A DNA stretch of 64,000 nucleotides from NCBI RefSeq assembly GCF_001571305.1, contig NZ_BCTN01000001.1, positions 186,001 to 250,000 on the forward strand, given 5' to 3'. The DNA is from Erwinia persicina NBRC 102418 (lineage in GTDB: Bacteria > Pseudomonadota > Gammaproteobacteria > Enterobacterales > Enterobacteriaceae). Below are positions 1 to 8,676 of the stretch, piece after piece; the stretch's first letter is position 1; the number at the start of each line of letters is the position of its first letter. Position numbers and translations under genes: made by a program. The notes beneath the pieces are model-generated. The model ran no database searches. It was not told the origin of the DNA and saw only the letters and a list, made by a program, of their open reading frames with translations.

Positions 1-725
1 GGGCCGCTATTCGAGCAGCCGGTGGCCATCAGCACTTTTTCGGCGACGATATCGCCCTTCGCGGTGCTGACCCGGTGGCGGTAGCCGTTAAGCCGCGTCA
101 GACCGGTGACTGCCCGGTGCGGATAGATGGCCGCACCGGCACGGGCTGCGGCTTCCGCCAGGCCGACGCCAAACTTACCCATGTGCATCTGACCGCCGTG
201 ATGCTGTAACAGCGCACCGTGGAACTGCGGCGAGTCAATCTCACGTTTCACTTCATCCGCGCTGAGGATTTCCACGTCCGGGTCAACGTGGCGTTTCATC
301 ATCTCGCATGCCGCCACCAGCGACGGCAGATGTGACGCCTTGCTGGCCAGTTTCAGCTTGCCGCAGCGGCGGAAATCACAGTCGATCTGCTCGCTGGCGA
401 CCACGCCCTGCACGTAGTCCACCGCATCGGCAAAGGCCCGGTAGTAGCGGGTAGCCTGTTCGACGCCCTGGGACTCCACCATCGCGGCGAAGTTCTGTGC
501 CACCCCGGTATTACAGTGACCGCCGTTGCGCCCGGAGGCCTGGCTCATGACCTCACCCGCTTCCAGCACCACCACGTTGACGCCGCTGCGGGCAAGACTG
601 AGTGCGGCAGAGATGCCGGTAAAGCCGCCGCCAATCACCACCACATCTGCGGTGGCTGGCAGGTCTCCGGGGGTTGCCCCGGTGAATACCGGGGCCGTTG
701 CCTGCCAGAATGATTCCAGTTTCAT
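1..725 (-). CDS. FAD-dependent amine/amino-acid oxidoreductase (DAO family), C-terminus off the window
   Basis: Flavoprotein of the D-amino-acid-oxidase fold, close in style to gamma-glutamylputrescine oxidase (PuuB-like). It would oxidise a C-N bond of an amine or amino acid, feeding an aldehyde or keto acid to the dehydrogenases upstream. The N-terminus reads MKLESFWQATAPVF, then a dinucleotide-binding VVVIGGGFTGISAAL near residue 29 and the family motif ASGRNGG near 65. The start at 725 has a GAGGAG ribosome site about 7 nt upstream. About 241 codons are visible; the C-terminal half lies beyond base 1. It is the last visible gene of a minus-strand operon with the HAD hydrolase (18 bp away) and aldehyde dehydrogenase. 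Family is clear, substrate is inference. Confidence 0.85.
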   Translation of the reverse strand, partial: MKLESFWQATAPVFTGATPGDLPATADVVVIGGGFTGISAALSLARSGVNVVVLEAGEVMSQASGRNGGHCNTGVAQNFAAMVESQGVEQATRYYRAFADAVDYVQGVVASEQIDCDFRRCGKLKLASKASHLPSLVAACEMMKRHVDPDVEILSADEVKREIDSPQFHGALLQHHGGQMHMGKFGVGLAEAAARAGAAIYPHRAVTGLTRLNGYRHRVSTAKGDIVAEKVLMATGCSNSG

Positions 726-743
726 GCCCTGCTCCTCTGCGGC

Positions 744-1412
744 TTACAGCCCGACAACGCCCGGAAGACCACCGATACCGCTGATCTCGGTATACTCATA
801 GGCCGGGTTGCCCGGACCGTGACCGCGGTTAACGTAGACCTTGTTTTTGATGCCCAGGTCATAGGCGGTCATCAGGTCGTATCGCAGGCTGCTGGAGACG
901 TGCAGGATCTCCTCCGGGCCGCAGTTCAGCTTGTTGAGCATGTACTCGAAGCCCTTCATCTGCGGCTTGTAGGCCCCTACCTCTTCCGCCGTAATGGTCA
1001 TATGGATCGGTGCGCCCAGGCGCGGAACATGGTTTTTGATCAGCTCATCGGTCGAGTTAGTCAGCAGCACCAGGGGAAATTCTCTGGCCACCACCGCCAG
1101 GCCGGCAGGCACATCAGGGTGCGGGCCCCAGGTGGCGCAGGCGGTCATCACCGCCGCGCAGTCGGCCTCCGTACACTCCACGCCCCATTTGTTACAGGTG
1201 CGGTACAGCGCACTGGCCACCACCTGCGGATAAAGCTTGAATGCCCCCAGCACTTCGTCCAGGCGATAGCTTGAAAAGTCATTGGTGAACGCCAGCATCT
1301 GCGCCGGACTGACGCGGTCAGCGAAGATGGCGGCAGCAGCACCGGCCATGTCGAAGTTGATCAGCGTGCCGTAACAGTCGAAGGTGATGTATTTCGGTTT
1401 AAACACAGCCAT
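744..1412 (-). CDS. Haloacid dehalogenase type II (HAD superfamily hydrolase)
   Basis: A 222-residue HAD hydrolase of the L-2-haloacid dehalogenase subgroup. Near the N-terminus ITFDCYGTLINFD gives the nucleophilic aspartate (D12) of motif I. LLTNSTDELI is motif II, GAYKPQ carries the motif III lysine, and HVSSSLRYDL with YVNR completes the type II signature. The length is normal for the family. It sits between an aldehyde dehydrogenase and an FAD oxidase, all on the minus strand with short gaps, so it is probably part of one catabolic pathway and may act on a 2-substituted acid or a phosphorylated intermediate rather than a halogenated one. Family is well supported; the physiological substrate is unknown. 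Confidence 0.88.
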   Translation of the reverse strand: MAVFKPKYITFDCYGTLINFDMAGAAAAIFADRVSPAQMLAFTNDFSSYRLDEVLGAFKLYPQVVASALYRTCNKWGVECTEADCAAVMTACATWGPHPDVPAGLAVVAREFPLVLLTNSTDELIKNHVPRLGAPIHMTITAEEVGAYKPQMKGFEYMLNKLNCGPEEILHVSSSLRYDLMTAYDLGIKNKVYVNRGHGPGNPAYEYTEISGIGGLPGVVGL

Positions 1413-1454
1413 TGCGCTACCTCTACAGAGTTCGGTTTAAGGATGAAACGGGGT

Positions 1455-2924
1455 TCAGAAGTCGATCAGCACGCTTTTGTAGCGCTGGCAGGCCTCGAAA
1501 GCCTGACGACCCAGATCTTTGCCGATGCCGGAGCCGTGGAAGCCCCCGGTGGGGATAATAAAGTCGCCGGAGCGCCCGTAACGGTTGATCCACACCGTCC
1601 CGGCCGCAATGCCGCGCATCGCGCGCAGGGCGCGGTCGATATTTTTGGTATGCACCCCGGCGCACAGGCCGTAGGTCGGGTGGGAAGCCAGCGCCAGCCC
1701 TTCAGCCTCATCGTCAAAAATCTGTACGGTGAGCACCGGGCCGAAGATCTCTTCCTGCACTGCCGGATTGTCATGGCCGCTCACCGCCAGCAGTGTCGGC
1801 TGCCAGAAGTAGCCCTCCCCGGTATCCGCAAAGCGCTCGCCGCCGACCAGCACTTCTGCCCCCTGCTGACGGGCGCTGGAGACCACCGAGGCCACTTTTT
1901 CCGCCTGCCGGCGGTCAATCATCGGCGCATAGCGGCTGGCTTCGTCCCAGGTCACGCCAGCACGGAACCCCTGGCACAGTTCAATCAGTTTGCTCATCAG
2001 CGCGTCGTGAATGCCACGCTGAACAATCAGACGGGTGCCGGCGACGCAGGCCTGGCCGCCGTTGGCGGTGAAGCCGCGCAGGATCCGCCCGGCGACGTCA
2101 TCAATATCACCGCAGTCATCAAACACCAGCTGCGGGCTTTTACCGCCCAGTTCCAGCGTCACCGGCTTCATGCCGTTGAAGGCGGCGTCGCTCATAATGC
2201 GTGCCCCGGTGGCGGTGGACCCGGTGAAAGAGACTTTGCGCACCAGCGGATGTGCCACCAGCGCACTGCCGGTGACCGCCCCGCTCCCCTGGATAATATT
2301 CAGTACCCCGGCGGGCAGGCCGGCCTGAATTGCCAGCTCGGCCATCCGCACGGTAGAAAACGGCGTCAGCTCCGAAGGTTTCAGCACCACGGCATTACCG
2401 GCTGCCAGCGCCGGGCCACATTTCCACGACGCCATCGACAGCGGGAAATTCCACGGCGTGATAGCCCCGATCACGCCATATGGCTCCGGCACCAGCATTC
2501 CCAGGCTGGCATCGCGGGTCGGTAATACATCGCCACTGTATTTGTCAGCGCACTCGGCATAGAAGCGGATGGCTTCAGCGGTAAAGGGGATCTCGTGGTT
2601 GACCACGTCGTAAATCGGTCGGGTTGAGCCGAGTGACTCCAGCTGCGCCAGTAAGGGGTCGGCGGCAATCAGGTCGGCCCAGCGATGCAGTACCGCGCCA
2701 CGCTGGCGGGGCGGGCACGATGCCCAGCCGCTGTCGCGCACCGCCAGATCGGCACGGGTCACGGCGTCATCCACCAGCGCGGCATCCGCTTCAAACAGGT
2801 CGGCGGCACGCTGGCCGTCGGACGGACGGTTAACGGTTAATACCGTTCCATTGCCGGTCAGATGCTGACCATTAATGAAATGTCCTGCCGGTAACACTAT
2901 TTTATCGGGATCGAAACTGAGCAT
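1455..2924 (-). CDS. NAD(P)-dependent aldehyde dehydrogenase
   Basis: A 489-residue member of the aldehyde dehydrogenase superfamily, oxidising an aldehyde to its acid. Visible landmarks are the cofactor-binding GAITPWNFP, KPSELTPFS, the FTGSTATG loop, the LELGGKSP motif with the general-base glutamate, and the catalytic cysteine in GGQACVAG. EEIFGPV lies near the C-terminal third. An AAGGG ribosome site precedes the ATG at 2924. It is the first gene of the minus-strand operon continuing to the HAD hydrolase and FAD oxidase. An oxidase producing an amino-aldehyde followed by this enzyme is a usual arrangement for amine catabolism (inference). Confidence 0.92.
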   Translation of the reverse strand: MLSFDPDKIVLPAGHFINGQHLTGNGTVLTVNRPSDGQRAADLFEADAALVDDAVTRADLAVRDSGWASCPPRQRGAVLHRWADLIAADPLLAQLESLGSTRPIYDVVNHEIPFTAEAIRFYAECADKYSGDVLPTRDASLGMLVPEPYGVIGAITPWNFPLSMASWKCGPALAAGNAVVLKPSELTPFSTVRMAELAIQAGLPAGVLNIIQGSGAVTGSALVAHPLVRKVSFTGSTATGARIMSDAAFNGMKPVTLELGGKSPQLVFDDCGDIDDVAGRILRGFTANGGQACVAGTRLIVQRGIHDALMSKLIELCQGFRAGVTWDEASRYAPMIDRRQAEKVASVVSSARQQGAEVLVGGERFADTGEGYFWQPTLLAVSGHDNPAVQEEIFGPVLTVQIFDDEAEGLALASHPTYGLCAGVHTKNIDRALRAMRGIAAGTVWINRYGRSGDFIIPTGGFHGSGIGKDLGRQAFEACQRYKSVLIDF

Positions 2925-3217
2925 GTACGGACCCTTAATGTTGACCAGAACTTTTTGGTCTGAGTTATTTCATTTGTATTAAGCAATGCAGAAAGTATGC
3001 CACCCGTGCAAAAAAATAATAATGCGTAAAAGCGGGTGCAAAAAAATATTCTGCCGTAATGGCGAGTGTTTTATGACAGATAAACCGACTGAGTAAATAG
3101 ATGATTTTCATCACAAAATAAACGCACCACAGCGGTGAATCCGGTACTAAACTTGCACCAAATAAGCGCGGTGACGGTATTCACTTTGCGTTAAGTGTCG
3201 GTATTACGGATAAAAAA
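2925..3217. promoter_or_regulatory. Promoter region of the oxidase operon with a 13-nt direct repeat
   Basis: Non-coding stretch upstream of the aldehyde dehydrogenase. It is AT-rich relative to its neighbours and holds two identical copies of GTGCAAAAAAATA at 3006-3018 and 3036-3048, 30 bp apart, close to three helical turns. A related GCACCAAATAA lies near 3154. Paired on-face repeats suggest a regulator site, but I do not recognise the protein. No sigma-54 consensus was found here. No gene is supported in this interval. Confidence 0.4.
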
Positions 3218-3246
3218 AGGCCCGCACCTTTTCAGGTCGCGGGCCT
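3218..3246. terminator. Bidirectional rho-independent terminator
   Basis: AGGCCCGCACCT pairs with AGGTCGCGGGCCT with one bulged base and a four-base loop. It is bounded by seven A on the left and six T on the right, so it can end transcription in both directions. It lies about 145 bp past the stop of the minus-strand GabD-like gene. Confidence 0.8.
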
Positions 3247-3391
3247 TTTTTAACGATTAACGGTCATTCTTACTCAAAATAATTCGCATGGCGGTAAGGG
3301 AAAGGATCCCCGGACACGCAGATAACTCAACTCAGTGACCGGGTGAATAAATGCAGGCAGTGCGCCTGCGGCCGGAACGAAAACGGACAGG

Positions 3392-4849
3392 TTAAAGACT
3401 GCCGAAATGGAAGGCTTTTGATTCCAGATACTCTTCGATGCCGTAGCGCGAACCTTCCCGCCCGACGCCGGATAATTTAATCCCACCGAAAGGCGCCACT
3501 TCCAGCGAAACCGACCCGGTATTAAAGCCAACCATGCCAAACTCCAGCGCCTCGCCCACCCGCCACGCACGACGGATATTTTCGGTGAAGAAATACGCCC
3601 CCAGGCCAAACGGGGTGTCATTGGCCATGGCGATGGCTTCCTCTTCGGTATCGAAGATAAACAGCGGTGCCACCGGCCCGAATGTCTCTTCGTGGGCAAT
3701 GCGCATCGCGCGGGTGACGCCGCCCAGTACCGTTGGCGCAACAAAGGTGCCGTTGCCGCTGCTGATACCGCCCGCCAGCAGCTCCGCGCCGTGACTGAGC
3801 GCGTCTTCTATATGACTATTCACCTTAGTCACCGCCGCCTGGTTGATCAGCGGCCCGATGGTGCTGCCCTCCGTAAAGCCGTCGCCAACCTTCAGCTTTG
3901 CCACTTCCGCCAGCAGGCGTTCGGCAAAGCGCGGGTAGATGTTGCGCTGCACCAGGATGCGGTTGGCGCAGACGCAGGTCTGCCCGGCGTTGCGGAACTT
4001 ACTCATCATCACTCCGCTGATGGCAATCTCCAGGTCGGCATCATCAAAGACAATCAGCGGCGCATTCCCGCCCAGCTCCAGGCTGAGGCGCTTAATGCTG
4101 TCGGCGCTCTGCTGCATCAGCAGCTGGCCAATACGCGTTGAGCCGGTAAAGGAGATTTTGCGCACCGTGCGGCTGGCGGTCAGGGTTTCCCCGATGGCCT
4201 TCGGCAACCCGGTCACCACCTGCAATACGCCCGCCGGGATGCCCGCCCGCCGGGCCAGCTCCACCAGCGCCAGCGCCGACAGCGGCGTCAGCTCTGAGGG
4301 TTTAACAATGATCGGACAGCCCGCCGCCAGCGCCGGGGCGACTTTGCGGGTGATCATCGCAATCGGGAAGTTCCACGGGGTAATCGCCGCCGCCACGCCC
4401 ACCGGCTGTTTCAGCACCAGGATGCGGCGGTCGTCGCTGGGGGCCGGAATGGTATCGCCGTAGATGCGCCGGGCTTCTTCCGCAAACCATTTGACGAATC
4501 CTGCACCGTACAGCACCTCCCCACGGGCTTCCGCCAGCGGTTTGCCCTGCTCGGCGGTCATGATAATCGCCAGATCCTCCGCGTTGTCCTGGATCAGCTG
4601 ATGCCATTTTTCCAGCAGCAGTGCGCGCTGCGCATTCGGTGTTTTCGCCCAGCTTTGGCGGGCAGCATCGGCAAAGGCAATCGCCTGTTCTGTTTCTGCC
4701 GCACCGAGCGAGGGAATGGTGCACAGCACCTCGCCGGTAGAGGGGTTAATCACCGGCAGGGTTTCACCGTTAAAAGCCTCCTGCCACTGCCCGTTAAAAT
4801 AGGCCTGCTGGCGCAGCAGAGTGGCATCCTGTAAACGTTTTGCGAGCAT
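3392..4849 (-). CDS. NAD(P)-dependent succinate-semialdehyde dehydrogenase-like enzyme (GabD family)
   Basis: A 485-residue aldehyde dehydrogenase of the GabD type, which oxidises succinate semialdehyde to succinate in GABA and polyamine breakdown. Features are AAAITPWNFPIAMI, KPSELTPLSA, FTGSTRIG, SLELGGNAPLIVFDDAD with the catalytic glutamate, NAGQTCVCANR with the catalytic cysteine, EETFGPVAP and the C-terminal GGIKLSGVGREGS. The last motifs are typical of succinate-semialdehyde dehydrogenases. An AAGGAG site stands 5 nt before the ATG. It has its own transcription unit ending in the terminator at 3218-3246. The neighbouring amine-oxidase operon fits a shared role in amine nitrogen use (inference). 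A glutarate- or other semialdehyde specificity is not excluded. Confidence 0.88.
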   Translation of the reverse strand: MLAKRLQDATLLRQQAYFNGQWQEAFNGETLPVINPSTGEVLCTIPSLGAAETEQAIAFADAARQSWAKTPNAQRALLLEKWHQLIQDNAEDLAIIMTAEQGKPLAEARGEVLYGAGFVKWFAEEARRIYGDTIPAPSDDRRILVLKQPVGVAAAITPWNFPIAMITRKVAPALAAGCPIIVKPSELTPLSALALVELARRAGIPAGVLQVVTGLPKAIGETLTASRTVRKISFTGSTRIGQLLMQQSADSIKRLSLELGGNAPLIVFDDADLEIAISGVMMSKFRNAGQTCVCANRILVQRNIYPRFAERLLAEVAKLKVGDGFTEGSTIGPLINQAAVTKVNSHIEDALSHGAELLAGGISSGNGTFVAPTVLGGVTRAMRIAHEETFGPVAPLFIFDTEEEAIAMANDTPFGLGAYFFTENIRRAWRVGEALEFGMVGFNTGSVSLEVAPFGGIKLSGVGREGSRYGIEEYLESKAFHFGSL

Positions 4850-5026
4850 AGCGTCTCCTTAATCGATTCATTTCACTGTAGCGGAGGAGGCGCAGGCAAT
4901 GCTGCGTTATCGCTCAGGCCGATGCGCGGCGGCGCGTGAATTGCGGCAGGATACGAAATTTTATGCCGTCGGGGTGATGAGGACGGGTTTGCGCCGCATC
5001 CAGGGGTAAAAACAGAGCCCCGGCGG

Positions 5027-6235
5027 TCAGCGCCCGGCCCTGCGCGAAAGGAGAAATGCCATCATCACCATCCCTGCCGCCAGGCCAAACGTCACCCGCA
5101 TGCCATGAGACGATGCCAGATCCGCCGCATAATGCCCGTAGCGCACCCCGGCGGCATAGACGGCCGCCATCAGTGCGGCACCGGCAATAAAGCCCAGATT
5201 ACGTGCCAGATTCATCAGCCCCGAGACCAGACCGCGCCGCGCCGGATCGGCCCCTTTCAGCAAAGCGGTATTATTCGCGGCCTGAAACAGCGCATAGCCC
5301 GCCGTCAGCAGCATCAGCCCGGCCATATAACCCGCCGTTGCGGCGGCGGGCGGCAGAACGGTCAGCAGCAGGCACCCCGCCGCCACGGCCGCTAATCCGG
5401 CTGAGGTTGTAAAGCGAGCGCCCAGGCCGTCCACCAGCCGCCCGGCGGGCAGACCGCTCAGTGCCGCAACCAGCGGGCCCACGGCCATCACCAGCCCGGT
5501 ATGGCGCGGGGTGAGGTGCAGCCCGTGACTCAGATAAAACGGCCCGACGATGAAAGTGGTCATCATCACCATCGTCACCGCCATGCTCATCAGCAGCCCG
5601 TGCGTCAGCTCCCCGTGACGCAGTAACGCCCGCAGCGAACCGCGAGGGGCTGCCGTTACGCTGACGACAGCAGACGGCAGAAAATGCTGGATCAGCCCCC
5701 AGGCCAGCAGCCCGAGCGGCAGGTTAATCAGAAACAGCGCCTGCCAGCCCGCAGCGGCAATCAGCAGGCCGCCCAGCGCGGGGCCCAGCGCCGTGCCGAT
5801 GGCGGAGACGGTGCCCAGCAGCCCCATGGCGCGCCCGGTCCGGTCGGCAGGCAATACCTGGATCGCCAGCGCCAGGGTATTCGCCATCATCATCGCGCCG
5901 CCCAGGCCCTGCACAACCCGCGCCGCAATCAGCCAGCCGATGTGGGTGGCCAGGCCGCAGCCCAGCGATGCCACACTGAACAGCAGCACGCCATAGCCGA
6001 GCAGCCGCTGTCGTCCGAACCGGTCGCCCAGCCAGCCCATCGCCAGCACTGAGGCAGTGACGGCCAGCAGATACGCCAGCACCACCCACTGCATCTGCGA
6101 AAAAGAGGCGTTAAACGCCGTTGCCAGCGTCGGCAGGCCGACATTGGCAATACTGCTGCCCATTGAGGAGATCAGCATACTGAAGGCCAGCGCCCACAGC
6201 GGGCCGGAGGTAGAACGGGGAAGAGATGAAGTCAT
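5027..6235 (-). CDS. MFS transporter, drug/metabolite efflux type
   Basis: A 402-residue inner-membrane major facilitator protein with about twelve hydrophobic segments. The loop 2-3 signature GWLGDRFGRQRLLGYG and the antiporter-type segment GTALGPALGGLLIAAAG in helix 5 point to proton-driven efflux. The length and N-terminus suggest the drug:H+ antiporter group. Translation probably starts at 6235 with a GGGAG site about 9 nt upstream. It stands alone between the GabD-like gene and cbl. Substrate cannot be deduced; nothing local indicates whether it exports a catabolic intermediate or a toxic compound. Confidence 0.85.
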   Translation of the reverse strand: MTSSLPRSTSGPLWALAFSMLISSMGSSIANVGLPTLATAFNASFSQMQWVVLAYLLAVTASVLAMGWLGDRFGRQRLLGYGVLLFSVASLGCGLATHIGWLIAARVVQGLGGAMMMANTLALAIQVLPADRTGRAMGLLGTVSAIGTALGPALGGLLIAAAGWQALFLINLPLGLLAWGLIQHFLPSAVVSVTAAPRGSLRALLRHGELTHGLLMSMAVTMVMMTTFIVGPFYLSHGLHLTPRHTGLVMAVGPLVAALSGLPAGRLVDGLGARFTTSAGLAAVAAGCLLLTVLPPAAATAGYMAGLMLLTAGYALFQAANNTALLKGADPARRGLVSGLMNLARNLGFIAGAALMAAVYAAGVRYGHYAADLASSHGMRVTFGLAAGMVMMAFLLSRRAGR

Positions 6236-6339
6236 GGCTTAAGCTCCCGGATAAAGGTACCCGGAGCTTATGCCGTTAACGAATAAGGCGGAAGACGCAC
6301 GCGTGTCAGTATATAGCTGCACCGGACGCCATGTCAGGC

Positions 6340-7296
6340 TCAGATCTGGAAGTCGATCACCGGCTCTTCATCGTTCAGCGACAGTGCCTGGCGTTTAATC
6401 TCTTCCAACGACAGGTTGGCATTGCAGAGCTCAAGGAACTGCCAGACAAAATTACGCTGTAGCTGACCGCGCTTCAGCCCCAGCCAGACGGTATTGGACT
6501 CGAACAGATGGCGGGCCTCCAGCCGCGTCAGCGGCGAATGTTCATCCAGCTGGCAGGCCTGATCGGCCAGTACCCCGACGCCCAGGCCCAGCTCAACGTA
6601 GGTTTTCACCACGTCAGAATCCTGCGCACTGAGCACAATATCCGGCTGCAGGCTGGCAGCATGGAAGGCACGATCGACCTTCGACCGCCCGGTGATCCCC
6701 TGACGGTAAGTGATCAGCGGATAGCGGCTGAGGGCCGCCAGCGTCAGCGGCTGCTGCTGTTCCAGATCGTGCCCCTTCGGCACCAGCAGCGCATGATGCC
6801 AGCTGAACCACGGGAAAGCGGCCAGCGCCGGGTTATTCACTACCTGTTCACTGGCAATGCCGATATCCGCTTCGCCCGCCACCAGCATGGAAACAATCTC
6901 CTGCGGCGAACCCTGATTCAGCTCAAGGCGCACGTTGGGGTACAGCGCGCGGAAGGCTTTAATCACTCTCGGCAGGCTGTAACGCGCCTGGGTATGGGTG
7001 GTGGCGATGGTCAGCACGCCGCTGGATTCGTTGGTAAAGACGTCCGCCAGGCGACGCACTTTACCCGCTTCATCGAGAATGCGTTCGGCAATGGTCAGTA
7101 GCGCTTTGCCGGGTTCGGTCATGCCCAGCAGGCGTTTTCCCCGGCGGATAAAGATCTCGACCCCGAGTTCATCTTCCAGATCGCGAATATGGCGGCTGAC
7201 GCCGGACTGGGAGGTAAACAGCGCATTGGCCACTTCGGTAAGATTAAACTCGCAGCGTGCTGCTTCCTTGATGATTTTAAGTTGCTGAAAATTCAC
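6340..7296 (-). CDS. cbl: LysR-type transcriptional regulator Cbl
   Basis: A 318-residue LysR regulator that I recognise as Cbl, the CysB-like activator of genes for use of aliphatic sulfonates and other organic sulfur. The helix-turn-helix lies in MNFQQLKIIKEAARCEFNLT through TSQSGVSRHIRDLEDELG. ATTHTQARYSLP and TYRQGITGRSKVD are conserved ligand-domain segments of the CysB/Cbl group. The start MNFQQLKII separates it from CysB, which begins with different residues. It lies directly downstream of nac on the same strand, the order known in E. coli, where Nac and CysB control cbl. The C-terminus ends VIDFQI, close to the E. coli ending. Confidence 0.93.
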   Translation of the reverse strand: MNFQQLKIIKEAARCEFNLTEVANALFTSQSGVSRHIRDLEDELGVEIFIRRGKRLLGMTEPGKALLTIAERILDEAGKVRRLADVFTNESSGVLTIATTHTQARYSLPRVIKAFRALYPNVRLELNQGSPQEIVSMLVAGEADIGIASEQVVNNPALAAFPWFSWHHALLVPKGHDLEQQQPLTLAALSRYPLITYRQGITGRSKVDRAFHAASLQPDIVLSAQDSDVVKTYVELGLGVGVLADQACQLDEHSPLTRLEARHLFESNTVWLGLKRGQLQRNFVWQFLELCNANLSLEEIKRQALSLNDEEPVIDFQI

Positions 7297-7411
7297 GCGC
7301 GCTCCTCCCTCTGTTATCTGTTGGTTTCCTTCATGTTAAGGATGCTCATTGATAGCAACAAATAATAAAAAGAGGTTTTATATGCTTTTTAGCGATAAGG
7401 GATAAAAGTGA

Positions 7412-7429
7412 GGCGCGCGATGGCGCGCC
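7412..7429. terminator. GC-rich hairpin between nac and cbl
   Basis: GGCGCGC and GCGCGCC form a seven-base-pair stem around a GATG loop, 18 bp past the nac stop. In the minus direction it is followed by a loosely T-rich stretch, so it may attenuate read-through from nac into cbl. A strong T run is lacking. Confidence 0.4.
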
Positions 7430-7446
7430 CGGCACAAGAGGGGAAA

Positions 7447-8364
7447 TTAGCTGACCAGCATCAGCTCGCGATCTTCCGCTACGGGGGTGTTGAGCAGTGA
7501 CAGCAAAATATTTTTTACCGCCTGAGCGGAAGGTGACAGCGGGCCTCTGGCAGAAATATTCAGCGACAGCGGCAGGTTCAGCGTCGGGCTGGTAATACGT
7601 GCCATCCACGCATCGGTGGCGTTGACCAGCGCGCGGGCGGCCGACTCCGGCAGTACTGTCGCGCCCATGCCACTGGATACCGCGGCGGTGAGCGTGGCGA
7701 TGGATTCAATCTCACCGATAATGCGGGCACTGAGGCGACGCAGGGAGAAAGCCTCATCAACGCGCTTGCGCACGGCGCTGTAGTCACGCGGCAGGAACAG
7801 GTTCATCCCGGCGACGTCGGTCAGGTCGACGCTCTGACCCGGGCAGGTGCTGGCTCCAACCAGATAAAGTTCTTCTTTCATCAGCGGAATGCTGGTGATA
7901 CCGGCGGCCGGGGAGCGATCGTACAGCACCGCCATATCCAGCTGGCCATTCATCACTTTTTCGTTTAACAGCGCGCCGCTGTTCTCATGCAGGTAAACCA
8001 GCACATCGGGAAACTGCTCACGCACGGTTTGCAGCAGCGGCATGGTCAGTGACGACGCCGCCGTTCCCGGAGCCAGCCCGATAGAAACCTGGCCTGACAG
8101 CGCCTGCCCGGCATTAATGACCGCCGACTGGGCCTGCTCGCACTGCCGAAGGATAGTGCGGGCGTGGGAATAGAGGATTTTGCCCGCGTCGGTCGGCGTC
8201 ACGCCGCGTTTGGTGCGGATCAGCAACTGCTGGTCAAGTTCATTTTCCAGCGTCGCCACCTGCTGGCTGAGAGCCGGCTGTGCAATATGCAGCACTTCTG
8301 CCGCCTGCGTCAGGCTGCCAATATCGACGATTTTCACGAAATACTTCAGTCGTCTTAAATTCAT
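7447..8364 (-). CDS. nac: Nitrogen assimilation control regulator Nac
   Basis: A 305-residue LysR regulator, the same length as E. coli Nac. Nac couples sigma-54/NtrC nitrogen control to sigma-70 genes, activating amino-acid catabolism and repressing others under nitrogen limitation. The N-terminal half is nearly identical to the enteric protein: LRRLKYFVKIVDIGSLTQAA and EVLHIAQPALSQQVATLENE form the helix-turn-helix domain, and SGQVSIGLAPGTAASSLTMP opens the co-inducer domain. The C-terminus ends MLVS. I chose the ATG at 8364, with GGAGG 5 nt upstream, over the upstream in-frame start at 8424, which would add 20 atypical residues. The sigma-54 promoter at 8442-8457 supports this. Confidence 0.95.
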   Translation of the reverse strand: MNLRRLKYFVKIVDIGSLTQAAEVLHIAQPALSQQVATLENELDQQLLIRTKRGVTPTDAGKILYSHARTILRQCEQAQSAVINAGQALSGQVSIGLAPGTAASSLTMPLLQTVREQFPDVLVYLHENSGALLNEKVMNGQLDMAVLYDRSPAAGITSIPLMKEELYLVGASTCPGQSVDLTDVAGMNLFLPRDYSAVRKRVDEAFSLRRLSARIIGEIESIATLTAAVSSGMGATVLPESAARALVNATDAWMARITSPTLNLPLSLNISARGPLSPSAQAVKNILLSLLNTPVAEDRELMLVS

Positions 8365-8441
8365 GTTGCCTCCGTCACGGTTCCCCGGGTGCCAGCGATG
8401 CTGGCCGTTATAATAAGTTTTCATTCTGACAGAACAGGTTT

Positions 8442-8457
8442 TGCAAGGGGCGTGCCA
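8442..8457 (-). promoter_or_regulatory. Sigma-54 (RpoN) promoter of nac
   Basis: On the minus strand the sequence reads TGGCACG-CCCC-TTGCA. The GG at 8456-8455 and the GC at 8444-8443 are separated by exactly 10 bp, a full match to the -24/-12 consensus. The predicted transcript start is near 8431, about 67 nt before the nac start codon. Confidence 0.92.
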
Positions 8458-8586
8458 GATTTATCCTAAAGGCGACAAGGCAGGCGGGATGCAGGCTAAC
8501 AGGCCGTAAAATAAGAGAATCTGATTACGAACGCAGGAATAATAAGGGCGTGGAATGTCTGACGGATCAGATCCCTTTCCGGGTGT

Positions 8587-8603
8587 TGCACGCGGATGGT
8601 GCA
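8587..8603. promoter_or_regulatory. NtrC binding site (enhancer) for nac
   Basis: TGCACG-CGGAT-GGTGCA is a 17-bp near-palindrome fitting the NtrC consensus TGCACY-N5-GGTGCA. It lies about 165 bp upstream of the predicted nac start site, a normal distance for activation by DNA looping. Only one strong site was seen, as reported for nac in related enterics. Confidence 0.8.
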
Positions 8604-8638
8604 GGACATGCGTTGAGGGTGTGCAGGCTTTGTTGTCG

Positions 8639-8666
8639 GGGGCTGACCCCTACTTCGGTCAGCCCC
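8639..8666. terminator. Hairpin after the sugar ABC permease gene
   Basis: GGGGCTGACC pairs with GGTCAGCCCC over an 8-base loop, 10 bp beyond the permease stop. There is no clear T run on the minus strand, so it may be a processing or weak termination structure that isolates the importer operon from the nac enhancer. Confidence 0.45.
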
Positions 8667-8676
8667 GACAGGGGGA

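Noticed and set aside
1443..2525. Long plus-strand open frame of 360 codons opposite the aldehyde dehydrogenase
   Set aside because: It lies antisense to a clear aldehyde dehydrogenase with all family motifs; its own product is low-complexity and rich in H, R and Q, typical of a GC-rich shadow frame.
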